A stretch of 64,000 nucleotides of DNA from Nymphaea colorata. Lineage: Eukaryota; Streptophyta; Magnoliopsida; Nymphaeales; Nymphaeaceae. The notes beneath the pieces are model-generated. The model searched no databases, was not told where the DNA came from, and worked only from the letters and a program-made list of their open reading frames with translations. The stretch is taken from the NCBI RefSeq assembly GCF_008831285.2, contig NC_045147.1, positions 14,734,854-14,798,853 on the forward strand, read 5' to 3'. This document shows, in pieces, positions 10,794 to 23,040 of the stretch. A program made the translations under genes and the position numbers. Each line of letters opens with the position of its first letter. Positions within the stretch are counted from its first letter, which is position 1.

Positions 10794-13700
10794 ATGGCAA
10801 GTGAACAACAAAGACAAGAGGCTACGGATAACATAAGATGTTTCAATAACAACGAGCAAAGTAGTCAACCTCTGAAAATTACCAATACTCTTTTGAATGG
10901 TGCCAATTATCTAAGTTGGGCAAAGGCGGCTCGGTTGTTTTTAAGCGGGCGATCCAAGTTTGGATACATAAATGGGAAAATTAGCCCTCCAGACAGGTCA
11001 GATCCCAAATTTGACGATTGGCAATCAGAAAATGATATGGTGATGTCTTGGCTCATTAACTCCATGGAGCCCTCTATTGCGAATTTATTTATGTATCAAG
11101 AGACTGCAAAGGAAATTTGGGATGAATTAAAGCAACTTTTTTCCGAACAGAATAATCTTGCTCGGGTTTATCAAATTCAAGTCGAGATTGCCAATCTTAT
11201 GAAGGGAGACAAACCACTAAACCTTTACATATGAAAACTCAAAAGCCGGTTTGATGAACTTCTGCAATATAGGCCAGTTACGACTGATCATGATATATAC
11301 AAAATTCGGTTTGAGGAAGACAAAATTTTTAAGTTGTTGGCAGGATTAGGAGCTGAGTATGAAAGTATTAGGAGTCAAATTCTTAATACATCTCCTCTTC
11401 CCAACTTCAACAACGTCTGTCAAATGATACAAAGGGAGGCTGCACGAAGGCAAGTTATGAATTCCAATACCAAAACTGAAATTTCTGAAGAAAGTCATGA
11501 GAAAATGGCCTGTGTTGCGCAAGTCGAACCTGCCAAAGGGAATAAAAAACTCCCGAATAGTAACAGGCCTTCAAATGCCAACTTTAGCTATCAGAAAGGA
11601 AGAAACAAATTTAGATGTACACACTGCAAGCGATCTGGTCACACCCGAGAAAAATGTTGGGAGCTGGTTGGAAGACCCACAAGAGACAACGGATCGTCCT
11701 CCACCAACTCAGACTCAGCCAATTTTGTTACCAAAGACGATCTTGAGAAGTTCTTTCAAAAGTTTGCCAAGACCAATCTAATTTCATCTCAGCCCGTCAG
11801 CAATTCTGAAGGTAACTTTGCTTTGACTGCTACTTTAAATCCTTCTACATGGGTTATTGATACAGGGGCCACCGATCATATGTCTAGCGACTTAGCAAAT
11901 TTGATCAATGTTGACAAAACAAAAAAACGACCAGTTTTTACTGCTGATGGATCCCCCATTATTGCTGAAGGATATGGTGAAACTAGGTTCTTTGAAAAGG
12001 AACAAAAATCTCAAGTTCTTTATATCCCTAATCTATTAGCAAATCTCATGTCGGTAAGCAAATTAACCAAGTCTCACAATTGTCTGGCTGTTTTTTCCTC
12101 AAATGATGTAATATTTCAGGATCTTGTGACGAAACGGAAGATTGGTAGAGGTCATGAAAAGAATGGGCTATACGTGATGGACAAAAACAGTTGCAGCTTC
12201 ATGATGAATGACCAACAAAATAGAAGTTCTCATTACTGGACCTGGCATGCAAGACTTGGTCATATCTCTGATCAAAATTTGATTCGCCTCATCCCTCATC
12301 TTACAGTTGAAAAACATTCGTGTGATGCTTGTGAATTTTCTAAATCTATGAGATTGCCATTTCAATCTTCTACTGAAAACTCTAAAGAAATTTTTGATTT
12401 GGTTCACTCAGATGTTTGGGGTCCAGCCCCAGAAGTGTCATACTCTGGATTTAGATACTATGTTTCATTTATTGATGATAAGACCCGCATGACTTGGTTG
12501 TTTTTCCTTAAGTATAAGAGTGAAGTTTTTTGTGCTTTCAAAGATTTTTTCAAGATGGTACATACTCAATATGGAGTAAAAATAAAAAAACTTCGCTCTG
12601 ATAATGGTGGAGAATATGTGAATGATGCTCTTGAAAATTTTTTAAAAGAGGAAGGAGTACAACCTCAATACTCATGTGCAGGTACCCCACAATAGAATGG
12701 AGTTGCCGAACGGAAAAATAGGCAACTACTAAATATTGCTCGATCTCTTATGATTCATATGCATGTCCCATTTCGTTTTTGGAATGACGCTATTGCTACA
12801 GCATATTATATCGTCAACAGGGCACCAAGTTCCAGCATTGAAAATCAAGTTCCCATAGAACTTCTTCTTAATAGAAAAGTTTCTATAAAGCATCTTAAAG
12901 TTTTTGGATGCAAGTGTTATACTCATATACAAGAAAAATTTAGGAACAAATTTGAAAAGCACGCTGTAAAATGTATTTTCCTTGGCTACTCCAGTAGAAA
13001 GAAGGGTTATAAGTGTTATGATCCTGTCACTAGAAAGTTATTTATATCTCGTGATGTGAAGTTTTTTGAACAGGAGTACTTCTTTGATAATCAAAGAAAG
13101 GGGGAGATGAACACCAAGGATCTCACCAAGCAGCCTCACACAGTTAAAATCAGCAATGAAGTTCCTCACACAAGCAAGCAGCTCGTATTGCCAATGGTTG
13201 AAATTAGCAATGATGTGCCTTGCGCAAGACGGCCCCATTTTGAACCTCAGTCTGACCTAGCTCAAAATGCCTCAAATGATGATAATGTGTCCTTGCTTCC
13301 ACCTCAAAGAACTCAACAACGCGATACCAGCACCAATCCTCTCACCTCTTCTACTGAACCAAATCTCAATCTCAGCAACTCCAGCCCAACCTCTCAAGAA
13401 AATCTCATTAGACGGACCACTCGCTCCACTAGACTACCAACAAAATTTAGTGACTACTACACTTATCTTACAGCAAACAAAAACCATTCCATAGACCAAT
13501 ACCTATCTTTTGAAAATTTGTCCATTCACTACAAATCCTATATCCTAAACACATATTCCCAACATGAACCAAAAACCTACGAGGAGGCTAAATCCGATCC
13601 AGGGTGGCTTAACGCTATCGAAGAAGAGCTTGCGGCATTGGCAAAAAATAAGACATGGGATCTTGTTCCTCTACCCAATGGGAAGAAGCTGGTTGGATGC

Positions 13701-15098
13701 AAGTGGGTTTATCGAATAAAACACAACAGTGATGGAAGTGTAGAGCGCTACAAAGCTCGCCTGGTCGCCAAAGGATTCACCCAAACTGAAGGTATTGACT
13801 ATACTGAAACCTTTGCGCCTGTTGCAAAAATGAGCTCTGTCCGAACTTTAATTTCTGTAGCAGCAAACAAAAGATGGCCTCTGACTCAACTTGATGTGAA
13901 AAATGCTTTTCTTCATGGAGAACTCAACGAAGAAGTTTATATGGAGGCTCCAAAAGGTACAAAAAATGAGCACGGGTATGTCTGCAAGTTGAAAAAAGCC
14001 CTATACGGGTTGAAGCAGTCACCACGAGCTTGGTTTGCTCGCCTCAGTGATGCTCTTATTAAAATGGGTTTCAAAAGAAGCAGTGCTGACCATACTATGT
14101 TTATACATTTGAAAAATTCTAAAATTTGTATTCTGCTTGTTTATGTGGACGACATAATAATGACAGGTGATGATACTGACTTTATGCCGCGCGTGAAAGG
14201 CTATCTCAATCAACTATTTGAAATCAAGGATTTGGGAATGCTAAGATTTTTTCTAGGAATTGAAGTTGCTCACTCAAATAAAGGAGTCTTCCTTTGCCAA
14301 AGGAAATATACGCTAGATCTATTGAAAGAAACTGGATGCTTGGGTGCTAAACCTGCAGAGACTCCTCTTGAAGCCAATTGTAAATTGAAGAAAGATGAAG
14401 GTGAACCTATTGAGAATGTTCAAAGCTTTCAAAAACTTGTTGGAAAGCTCATATATTTGACTGTTACAAGACCAGACATATCTTATGCTGTAAGTTTGAT
14501 TAGCCAGTTCATGCACTCTCCTAGATCATCTCATGTTGAAGCTGCTCATAGAATTTTGAGGTATTTGAAAAGATGTCCTGGAAGAGGAATTTTAATGAAA
14601 CGTAATCTGCCACTAGATGTTGTGGGTTATACTGATGCAGACTGGGCAGGAGATCCAAACGACAGAAGATCTACTTCGGGTTTTTGTACCTTTGTTGGAG
14701 GAAATCTTGTAACTTGGAAAAGCAAAAAACAATCTGTAGTTGCTCGATCTAGTGCTGAAGCAGAATACAGAGCTATGGCTGGATGCACATGTGAACTCGT
14801 ATGGATTAAAGCTCTTCTGAAAGATATGAACATTGATGTACATGAACCTATAAAGCTGATATGCGACAATATGGCTGCAATTTATATTGGGGCAAATCCA
14901 GTCTTTCACGAAAGGACCAAACACATTGAGATTGACTGCCACTTCATTAGAGAAAAAATCCAAGATGGCACTATCGAAACTTGTCATGTCAAAAGTGAAA
15001 ATCAGTTGGCTGATATTTTTACAAAAAGTTTGGCACGTGAGAAACATCAAGACATTGTAAACAAGTTGGGACAGATTGATATCTGTCCACCAACTTGA
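10794..15098 (+). pseudogene. Copia gag-pol polyprotein with two in-frame stop codons
   Basis: One continuous frame of 1435 codons from ATG 10794 to TGA 15096-15098, interrupted only by TGA at 11232-11234 (gag) and TAG at 12693-12695 (integrase). In order: N-terminal gag region, zinc knuckle CTHCKRSGHTREKC (11616-11657), aspartic protease motif DTGA (from 11859), integrase zinc-binding region (HARLGH, CDAC, about 12245-12350) and core, reverse transcriptase with YVDDII near 14140, and RNase H with DADWAGD near 14635 and SSAEAEYRAM. The order protease-integrase-RT-RNase H defines the copia superfamily. There are no frameshifts, so the two nonsense codons are the only visible defects. Clade within copia is not assigned. 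Confidence 0.92.
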
Positions 15099-15107
15099 GG
15101 GGGAGAT
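15099..15107 (+). other. Polypurine tract
   Basis: GGGGGAGAT directly precedes the 3' LTR and follows the stop codon of pol, the usual site priming plus-strand synthesis. Confidence 0.85.
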
Positions 15108-15419
15108 TATTGCAAGATTTATGGAAGAAGATTGATACTGCCATCAATCAGCAATATCCTACCGTTAGGATTAGATTGTGATTGTATTAAAAAAGGGAAA
15201 GAGGTCCTCTCCTAGTTTTTGGAAAGATAAAGTAGCCGTTCTCGTGGTTATCTTCCTGTATAAAAACCCTCTTTCCCTTAGAATGTAATAGAACAGAGTG
15301 AATACAAAAATCGTCTTCTTCCTCCTCCGTGGATGTAGGCCGTAGTGCCGAACCACGTAAATTGTGTTGTTCTCTTGTATGATTGTCTCTCTCACGTTTT
15401 TTTATCACGTTTTTTATCA
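15108..15419 (+). repeat. 3' LTR of the copia element
   Basis: 312 bp. It differs from the 5' LTR at three sites: the second base (TA instead of the expected TG), one C/G change near 15140 and one A/G change near 15232. It is followed by the target duplication GTGGC. Confidence 0.93.
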
Positions 15420-15596
15420 GTGGCAAGTGTTAAATATGCCAAATTGCAGACGACGAATCCTGCTGCGGTTGAACATAGACCAACAAACGTTGCGGAAACT
15501 AAAGTGGAGGCTTCTGAAGTTGGTAGTTCATTGCCTAAAATCCGACTCAAATTCAAGGGTCGAAATATAATTAGTCAGTCACAGCCAGATCTATAA

Positions 15597-16184
15597 GGCT
15601 GGATGGGTCGGGTTTAGCGCCAGTTTTGCTAGTCAACTTATTTCTTGCTTGTTTTTTCATTTGTCAAGCAAACCGATCGCATCTTTGATCCTCGAGGTTG
15701 CTGGCAGAGCCTCTGTATCAATTCCATTGTAGTGTATCCACGAACCAAAGGGAAAAGAAAAGGCAGATGTTTTTCCCCAAAATGGTGTAGTTGAACATTT
15801 ATCTCAGATTCTCTTGTAACTCAGGCGGTTACCAAATTGATGTAAAGCGTTGTAATTCCTTGTAAATTTTTATTTCATTTAAGAATGTCTATACCAGCTT
15901 GCCTTTTTTGGACGGTTTGTAATATCAGTTGTCGGCAAATGGGTGAGAACATGATAGATAAGCAAGCACACGAGCAGATCTATACGTTTCAACTGACTAG
16001 TTCGCATTTTCTTGGTCAAACTGTTGTAAACATTAGGAGATCAGGGCACTCGACTTACATTGGAGCAAGTGTACTACCCATGTTCGCAATTGGATTTTGG
16101 AGAGTATTATCTCATGTTATTGAAGAGTGTTGATATAGGGTTAAGAGCAGCCGCTATCCACACCAAGTGAACCGATTTAGTCTC

Positions 16185-16226
<42 letters not shown>

Positions 16227-17005
16227 ATATATATATATATATGTTCTTTTCATGCATGTCATCTTGGACTGTGAAGAGAGGAAGTGATTACAGAGGTCCC
16301 CAGGAGCAGTGCTCTGCAGTCGGGGTAGATATGATGTGGATCTGAGGTAGCATGTTTGCCGGTAAACCAAATGATCTGCGATAAAATTCATGGTTCATTA
16401 ATCTAAGGATCTTAAGTTAGACATAAAATCCACACTTAAAATCCTCATTTACTTCTTTTCATTGAGAAAATAGATTTAAGATTTTGAAGAGAAAGGTTGA
16501 ATTTTAAATTCACTGTTTCTAAATGATAAAGATATCAAATTTGAAGATATCAAACATCCTTTAAGAGAAAAGTTTCGTTTGAAGATTTTTCTAACCACCA
16601 CATGGGCTGTCTAGTAGTTTTATTATTTTTAATTGTCAAAAATATGACTTAATAGATGGCTGCAATGTCCAAACGCAGAAGATTTTATGCCCAAAATGGC
16701 TGGATATATGCGCAGATCTAGATGATAGATATAATGGGCAGGGAATTAAACGATATTTTATTGGACATAGTACTACCCAATTCCGATTCAACTGTAATTT
16801 CCATGATTTTGTGGGGAACCCGATCCAAAATAGATCTGCATAGAAGCCTTTGAGAGGCAGTAATGGAGTAAAAAACATCTCTCTCCCTCTTTCTGCTTCT
16901 TACGGACATGCTTCTGCGAAACGTCGGTATTGGGGTGAGTATGGCGATATTTTAATTATAGGAAAACGACAACTTTGCTGCTAAAACATAAATAGTTATA
17001 AAAAC
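15597..17005. other. Former TAF2 3' region and intergenic DNA
   Basis: 15597-16050 is the TAF2 downstream region and is repeated at 23041-23380. A (CT)n tract followed by (TA)n lies at 16190-16241. The segment about 16240-16340 recurs at 33600-33700, and a piece near 16035-16065 recurs at 33555-33585. No gene is supported. Confidence 0.5.
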
Positions 17006-18580
17006 TCATACCACAAGTCTGTACAGTGCATGTCCTGCCCTTTTCACCGAGATCTGCAGCTGAGGGTACGCTTCGGAATGCATCATGAACACGCGAAGAA
17101 CCACAGCTTCCAGATAGCTCCACACCTTGTTGATGAAATGGGTCGGCGAATTGGAGACACGCCTAACTTTCTCGCGCAGCAAGCCGAGGAAGGCCACTCG
17201 AGGGAGGAAGTTGGGCAGACACATTCCTTGCGACTCCACCAACACACGCATCTCCTCTACCAGAAAATTAGATGGCAGCAGCCCTTCATCGCCATAGTTG
17301 GTGCGCAGATCATTTGCATATTCGTCCAGCATCTTGGCCAGCCGCCCCGTACAGTGCATGTCCTCCTCATCAGGAAACTCCTCATACTCCCCTGTTCCAC
17401 AGAACAGCGACCACAAAACAGAGCATAAGCAAAAACGATATAAACAGATCTACGGTGAGAAACCAAAGAATACAAATCTCGTAAAATTAAAGTCACAGGT
17501 AACATTACCTCTTAAAATTATCTTTCGAAGCGACTCCTTCGATGCACCAACTATCTTCATGAACGCCGCCATTGCATCGGAGACTGTACTCAAGCATTTG
17601 GGGAGCTCGTTCAGCTCCGCCATGTTCTGGTTAAGCTTCTCGTTCACCTTTGTGACGATGTCCGGCAAGCACTTCGCAAGTATCGAAGCTTGAATCTGCG
17701 TCAGCCTTTGTGCCAACACAGGAACGCCGACGATCGACTTATCGATCTTCGACAAAAGAGGATGGCTTCTGAAAAGCTCTGCCTCTGTCATCCTCGCCTC
17801 TGCATATGATTCCCCGTCCCCGACTCGATTTCTAACACAAACATAACCGAGTCCAATGTTCACGTCATCGGAAGTGACTTTCTCTAGCAGGCCTTCCGGC
17901 GACTTGTCCACTTTGGTGACGACCGCAAGAGTCCTTTCGCCGGTTTTGTCGACGCGCTGCGACATGCGGATGGATTCACAGGTTGGGAAGTCGACAGTGG
18001 CGGAAAGCACGTTTAAAATTATGCTCTCATTAGGGCTGATGTACTCCATGATCAACCCAGCGATCTGCTCGTAGATGTCTTCCGGCTGGCCGTGAACAGG
18101 CACTCTGGTTATGCCAGGGAGGTCAATCATGGTGAGGTCCGGCATGCCTCTCTTCCTCACCACCAAGGTCAGGGGGGTGTTCGATATGCTCTTCCCATCT
18201 CCTGCAACCTCTTCAGTGGCCGCAACGATGTCATCTGCTATGTCCTCTTCGGAGGAACGGACGGACTTGCCTTGATATTCAAGGGTTAGCTCCGGATCCT
18301 CTTGCTGGTGACTTTGCAGCCTCATGATGAGGGGCACCCTGGTGCAGATGCCTTGTCCTCTGGGGAGGCTTATCCCTGCAAGCGACTCTAGCACGCTCGA
18401 CTTGCCGCTGGACTGATCACCCACAACCACAATGGTAGGCAGCTGGATGCCTTCCTTCATCACGTTCAATCGCCGGAGCCGGTCGACGGCATCCAAAAGC
18501 GGGCGGATCCGCTTCTCGTAGGATGAAGCCAGGTGTGGCATATGTGCGAGTTTGGACTCCTCCTTGCAAGACTTGGCCAT
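17006..18580 (-). CDS. DRP4-type dynamin-related GTPase, copy 2; GED largely lost
   Basis: Exon 1 is 18580-17509, intron 17508-17392 (117 bp) and exon 2 17391-17006. Exon 1 differs from copy 1 at only about four residues and keeps the P-loop GDQSSGKSS, DLPGITRVP and TKVD. In exon 2 homology to copy 1 stops at about 17036, just after SVKRA. The frame then reads GHALYRLVV and stops at TGA 17008-17006. Most of the GED, needed in dynamins for assembly-stimulated GTPase activity, is therefore missing. Leader, uORF and TATA box are intact, so the gene could still be transcribed. It could make a truncated GTPase of about 485 residues or be a recent pseudogene; the sequence alone does not decide. Confidence 0.75.
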
Positions 18581-18586
18581 CGGCGA

Positions 18587-18628
18587 CTAGTTGTAAAAAT
18601 GGCGGCGACCAATGGAATGCAGGACCAT
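18587..18628 (-). promoter_or_regulatory. 13-codon upstream ORF in DRP4 copy 2 leader
   Basis: Identical to that of copy 1 (MVLHSIGRRHFYN) and again ends 6 nt before the DRP4 ATG at 18580. Confidence 0.45.
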
Positions 18629-18733
18629 AGACGAGAGAGAGGGATAGTAGAAGATGGGAGAGCACCAGAAGCCAGAAGCAGGAAGGACCTTGGTTGACAG
18701 AGGTGTGAATGGCAGCATGGTCATCCATCTTGT

Positions 18734-18744
18734 GTTTATATATA
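18734..18744 (-). promoter_or_regulatory. TATA box of DRP4 copy 2
   Basis: TATATATAAAC on the minus strand, at the same distance from the start codon as in copy 1. Confidence 0.6.
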
Positions 18745-19318
18745 GAAGATTTTACTAGGGACGGAGGAAGAGATGCAGGCCTGTGGACGGTGGAAGGTGT
18801 ACTACCTTAACGGCGGGCGGAAGGCGTTGTGAATTGTGAAAGGCGCCTTTACCAAGCTCGTCGTTCCGATTTACGATAGAAAGTTAACCGATTTACGATA
18901 GAAAGTTAAGTGCTTGGAGAATCGTGGTAGTCTTTCCGATTCGCGAGAGAAGGTTTCCTGCGCGGATAATCGTGCGAGGGAAGGGAAGTATATTTTGTTA
19001 ATTTATTAAAAAAAAATTCATAGTTTTTTTTACTCCATTTTAAATTTTATCCTATAAAAAGTCTTTTTCTGTACAAATTTAAAATATTTTAGTTATTAAC
19101 CACACCAGCCCACTAAAAAACGTGCACTAATACGGTGAAATTTACTCCCCTTACTGTTTTGGTCACTTTTCTTCCTCCATTCATTCCAATATTAATGAAT
19201 GACAGCTCCTTTTACTTTCCAATTATGAAGAAAAATATTTCATTTACCTGAACGGTGGTGAAGTTAACATGATTTTGAATTATTTGAGCTGAAGTTCTTG
19301 CAATACCAAAATTTTAAA
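18745..19318. other. Intergenic DNA upstream of DRP4 copy 2
   Basis: No gene. Aligns with the DNA upstream of copy 1 (about 1790-2180) with an insertion of about 150 bp around 19150-19315. Confidence 0.45.
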
Positions 19319-19694
19319 ATGCACAACAGGCCAGCTAAGCTCAAGCTTGGATTCAGTTGAGCTTTATAAAATGATGTCGAGATCAAGTCAGTTAACTTGA
19401 GTCTGAGCTCGACTTTGATAAACTAGCTCAAGTTTGACATCTTTAAGCTCACTTGATTCATATATTTTTCTCTGTAAATAAAAATAAAAACTACAAGAAG
19501 GGTATAAAATTCATAAGCAATTATCCATATACTTGTAAAGATTAACAAACAGGAAAAACACGAGCCAAGTTGCGTTTAAACGACTCAAACTCAACTTATT
19601 TATAACTAAAGTTTTTTTAACTTTGGAGGAGCTCGAGCTCAACTCTAGTTTATTAATACAAGTCAAGCTCGAGTGAGCTGAACTAATTGTACAT
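19319..19694. mobile_element. Small inverted-repeat element (MITE-like), copy 2
   Basis: Same element as 2184-2562, in the same position relative to the DRP4 copy, so it was inserted before the segmental duplication. Ends ATGCACAAC…TTGTACAT. Confidence 0.5.
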
Positions 19695-22635
19695 CCTTAC
19701 ATGTGGAATGGAGGGTTTCAAAGCGGCAGGGTTCCAAAAGGCTGATATTATCATTATTTGCCCTGCATCGGTTGTCAACGTTAAGCATGTCTATCTATCC
19801 CTTAATTAATTGGATGATTTATATTGTATAGTGAATTTTCTAATGAGATAAATGATAGCATACACTTCAACAAATAACTTTACGTATGACGTTTTGTAAA
19901 TCATTAGTTAAGTTAATTAAACGACTTACAATCAATTCATGTAATGTTAATGTTTGTTTATGTTGGGCACCACATTGTACTTTAGATGTTGCTTTATCAA
20001 TGTCTTTTCTGTTTCTGTATGGAGAGTTTTCCGGTCATTGTTTGTTAAACTTATATTTAGAGATTAGGTTGTATTTCAAAGCAATTCATGTTCACATTTT
20101 TCCTTTCACGTATAAACTATAAATTGATGGTACAAGAATTTATGAACTGGGCGGTGGGGTTTACTATCTCAGCCGTCGTCATTCTGCAGTAAGCATACTT
20201 TATTATGATGCTTTACGTATTTAAGTTGACAAAGATTCCTATCTTTTCTTATATAAACATTAGAAATTAGTCCTTTTGAAATGGAAGCTTTATTCCTTCT
20301 TTCTCAGGAAACGACACATTTGGGAAACAGAAACAGGGTGATTTGTCTATAAATTTTCAGATGGCATGAAAACAATTTCCTGCTTATGACACTTAAAAAG
20401 CACATTTTACTAATCATAATTCTACAACGGTAAAGTAGCGAAAGGATCGATTTGTCTTGCAAGTGCAACTTAGTGGCGTGGAAATTGGATATGTCAAATA
20501 TTGTGAACAGTCGGGATTTTTAAATTTCTACATAATATAGCAGTTATTCATTTTAGAACAATGGTTATAATGATCGTCACCCGAAAAGTTGGTGTATATT
20601 CCTTATAACTTGTGAAGCTGTGGCCTAGGGATGAGGATTCCTGCAGCATTTTATATGAGAAGAAGATGGACGAGCAGGGTTCCTTGGGATCCACATTGCT
20701 CTCGAAAACGGATGGAAAACCAAAAAAAAAAAAAAAAGAAAAAGTCGGAGAGTTAGTTGCCTAGGAGAGGCAAACACTGAAGTTGATCTTTCTCGTGGAA
20801 CTCGACAAGAAACAAGAAACAGAATGTTCATAACAATAGATTATTCACAGTTAACCTCAAGTCCGTGTTTAAGGGAAAAGAAAGTAAGGCATGTTGAAAG
20901 GACAAGCATGAGAGAGGAGAGAGAACTTATTTCCTAAAAACAAAGAAGCAAGAAAGATATATGAAAGCAACTCACCAGAGTCATCTTTTAAATAATTTAT
21001 GCATATCCACAGGCAGCCTATAGGCATATTCATGAATAACTGATTGTATGGGAAGCAACTTATATAGATTTCAACAGACGCAACAAGTCCAAGGTCATGA
21101 AAGCGATGGATGAAGAAAGGAAGAAAATACATGGCTAGCACGAAATGATGGTGCATTGCGTGTTGGATCTCTGTCTCTCTCTCCTGGTTAGTCAGTAGAT
21201 TCAGTACCTTGAACGAGTAAATGGGAATGGGGAAAAGGAAAGAAACAAGAAAAGACTCAGAATGGACGTTCATGTATTGAGCGTATAACAAATCAGTTCA
21301 ACTTAATTTTGAAGGCCAACAAGGAGGGCCTCCGGATAAACAAAGAAGTTGGCCATCAATGATCTGTAAAACCGAGGACGAATATAACAGAAACATCGAC
21401 GATGAAAAATTATATGCAAGCAGAACTACCTTTTGCAACCCATTATATATTCATCCTATATGATCACTAGTTGGTTGCAAAATAAACGGAATTCGTTGGG
21501 CCTAATAACAGCTTTATTCCGTCATCCTCCATTCTTCTACAAGCTTCCAATAACCAATTTCTTCTACGCGCTTCTGTAGAATTCAAGTGACCATAAAACT
21601 GACTATGTAAAATAGACTTCCCTTGATTATTGCAGAGATCAATTATGACAGACTTGGCAAAAATAGTTGACGCTAGATGATATATCCGGACCGGAATGTT
21701 AAATATTGAAAGCTTGCTTAAGATCGAAGGCAAAGGAAAGAAGACGCCATAGACGAGTTAGTAAGTTTCATTCAGGGAAATCTTATATCAGAGAATTGAG
21801 GGGGGTGAGGGTCGGTCCGGCAAGCCAACCCAACAACAGGTTCAACAAGTTGCACCGGCCATATGTCTTGATCACCGGCCATCGAGGACGCGAGTGGCAT
21901 ATTTACTCACCACGACAGTCGTTGGATTTGAACTTGGATGGATTTGAATAATATTTGATCTGATTCTGTTGTGGTTTTAAGAACAAGATTTGTACAAGAT
22001 ATGACTTTCTAGTCATGACTAAATTAGTTTCGCTGGTAACGGCCTCCACATTTAGGAGTTTGTAATTTACTTCCTATTCATCCGTGCGTTCCTCCAATAT
22101 GGTTAGTTGCTTGTGATGCCCTCTACTTAATCAGAGAAATGGCTTTATCTTTTCATGTTTTATTCGTGTCGACTTTATGTTGTTATTCCGTTCATCTCCT
22201 TAGTCTTTAAAACTGAATTTCTAGCATAATTGGATGCGTTTTTTTTTTCTTTTGGATAGACGGATTGTTTAAAATGCATCTGCATTTCTTGTGTGTCATA
22301 TCACAAGTATATAAATGTGAATGTTGTGCACACATTTAGTGTGTATTTACTTGATTATTTCATTCATATCACAAGTATATAAATGCGAATGTTGTGCACA
22401 CATTTTGTGTGTCATATCACATTTAGTGTAGAGTTTATCTTTAATGATTCTTTATATTTTGTGTTGCCTTCAAAATTATTTCATTGGTTTCCTTCTATCA
22501 AAGGTTTCATATAGTAATGCAACCTATCGTTGGGCACCATTGCCGCATTCAAATTTCCATATTTCGTTTCTGCAACATGTACCTGTGCTTTTTTCCTGGT
22601 TGTGGTCGGGCTCTTATAGTAGTTCTTTTTTCCAG
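19695..22635. other. Gene-free duplicated DNA (block B)
   Basis: A copy of block A with deletions. Parts recognisable by eye: 20575-20820 (like 3180-3430), 20935-21730 (like 3535-4390, with only one copy of the 50-bp unit doubled in A), 21905-22265 (like 4940-5300) and 22270-22600 (like 5465-5770). A piece of about 160 bp present at 5300-5460 is absent at 22280. No gene. Confidence 0.5.
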
Positions 22636-23040
22636 AGTGTTCTGAGTTTCCTTTCTCTTCTCAAGCGAATTTATCGCCTCTTGCAGATTGACAGGTCTTC
22701 TTTTGTAAACGCTTTAATATTGACCGTTTGCTTTCACTGAATCCTTTGGGATGAAATGCTCAGTCATATGATATCAACACCTTTCTATCAGGTTGATGCC
22801 AAGCTATAACGGGATTTTGACACTCAGTGGCATCCGGACACTGACACAAATTGCGTTGGAGCTGTCAGTTGCTGTGCCTCATGTAAGTTCGACTTCTTAC
22901 TTTTACATGTTCTTTTGAATTCTGGTACTAAACTGCCTCTTCCTTGCATTCCAAGGACCATGTTGTAGAACTCATAAAACGATTCCAGAATGTGGAATAG
23001 AAGCAAGCAGGGCTCTCCTCGATCTAGAGTTTCATGGAAT
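22636..23040 (+). pseudogene. TAF2: TAF2 remnant in block B (three exons)
   Basis: Exon-like pieces 22636-22694 ([20 protein letters not shown]), 22792-22882 ([17 protein letters not shown]) and 22956-23040 match TAF2 exons at 7579-7637, 7735-7825 and 7898 on. The third lacks internal bases and carries TAG at 22998-23000, then joins directly to TAF2 3'-flanking sequence (23041 on, like 15660 on). All later exons, including the one that holds the copia insertion in block A, are gone. Clearly non-functional. Confidence 0.8.

Larger units (their letters stand above)
9733..15419 (+). mobile_element. Ty1/copia LTR retrotransposon, nearly intact, inserted in the TAF2 last exon
   Basis: The element is 5.69 kb with two 312-bp LTRs, a primer-binding site, one long gag-pol frame and a polypurine tract. 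It is flanked by the 5-bp target duplication GTGGC at 9728-9732 and 15420-15424. The LTRs differ at only three positions, about 1%, so insertion was recent. It lies in the same direction as TAF2. Two nonsense codons in the polyprotein mean this copy is probably not autonomous. Confidence 0.93.
7161..15596 (+). pseudogene. TAF2: TAF2 (TFIID subunit 2) C-terminal remnant, split by a copia element
   Basis: TAF2 is the large TFIID subunit that contacts core promoters. Only C-terminal exons are present: about 7161-7408 ([16 protein letters not shown], highly diagnostic), 7579-7637 ([13 protein letters not shown]), 7735-7825 ([17 protein letters not shown]), 7898-8060, 8133-8316, and a last exon 8845-9732 continuing after the insertion at 15425-15596 (stop TAA 15594-15596). 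Splice sites and phases from 7579 onward agree. The defects are: the whole N-terminal aminopeptidase-like region is absent; an extra T near 7382-7384 shifts frame between SKL and AAKRI; roughly 200 residues normally present between the first two remnant exons are missing; and a retrotransposon lies in the last exon, so the frame would run a few codons into the LTR and stop at TGA 9758-9760. The lysine/arginine-rich tail is otherwise well kept, which suggests a young loss. Confidence 0.85.

Noticed and set aside
16190..16241. Possible CRISPR-like or satellite repeat
   Set aside because: It is only a (CT)n-(TA)n microsatellite with no spacer structure.
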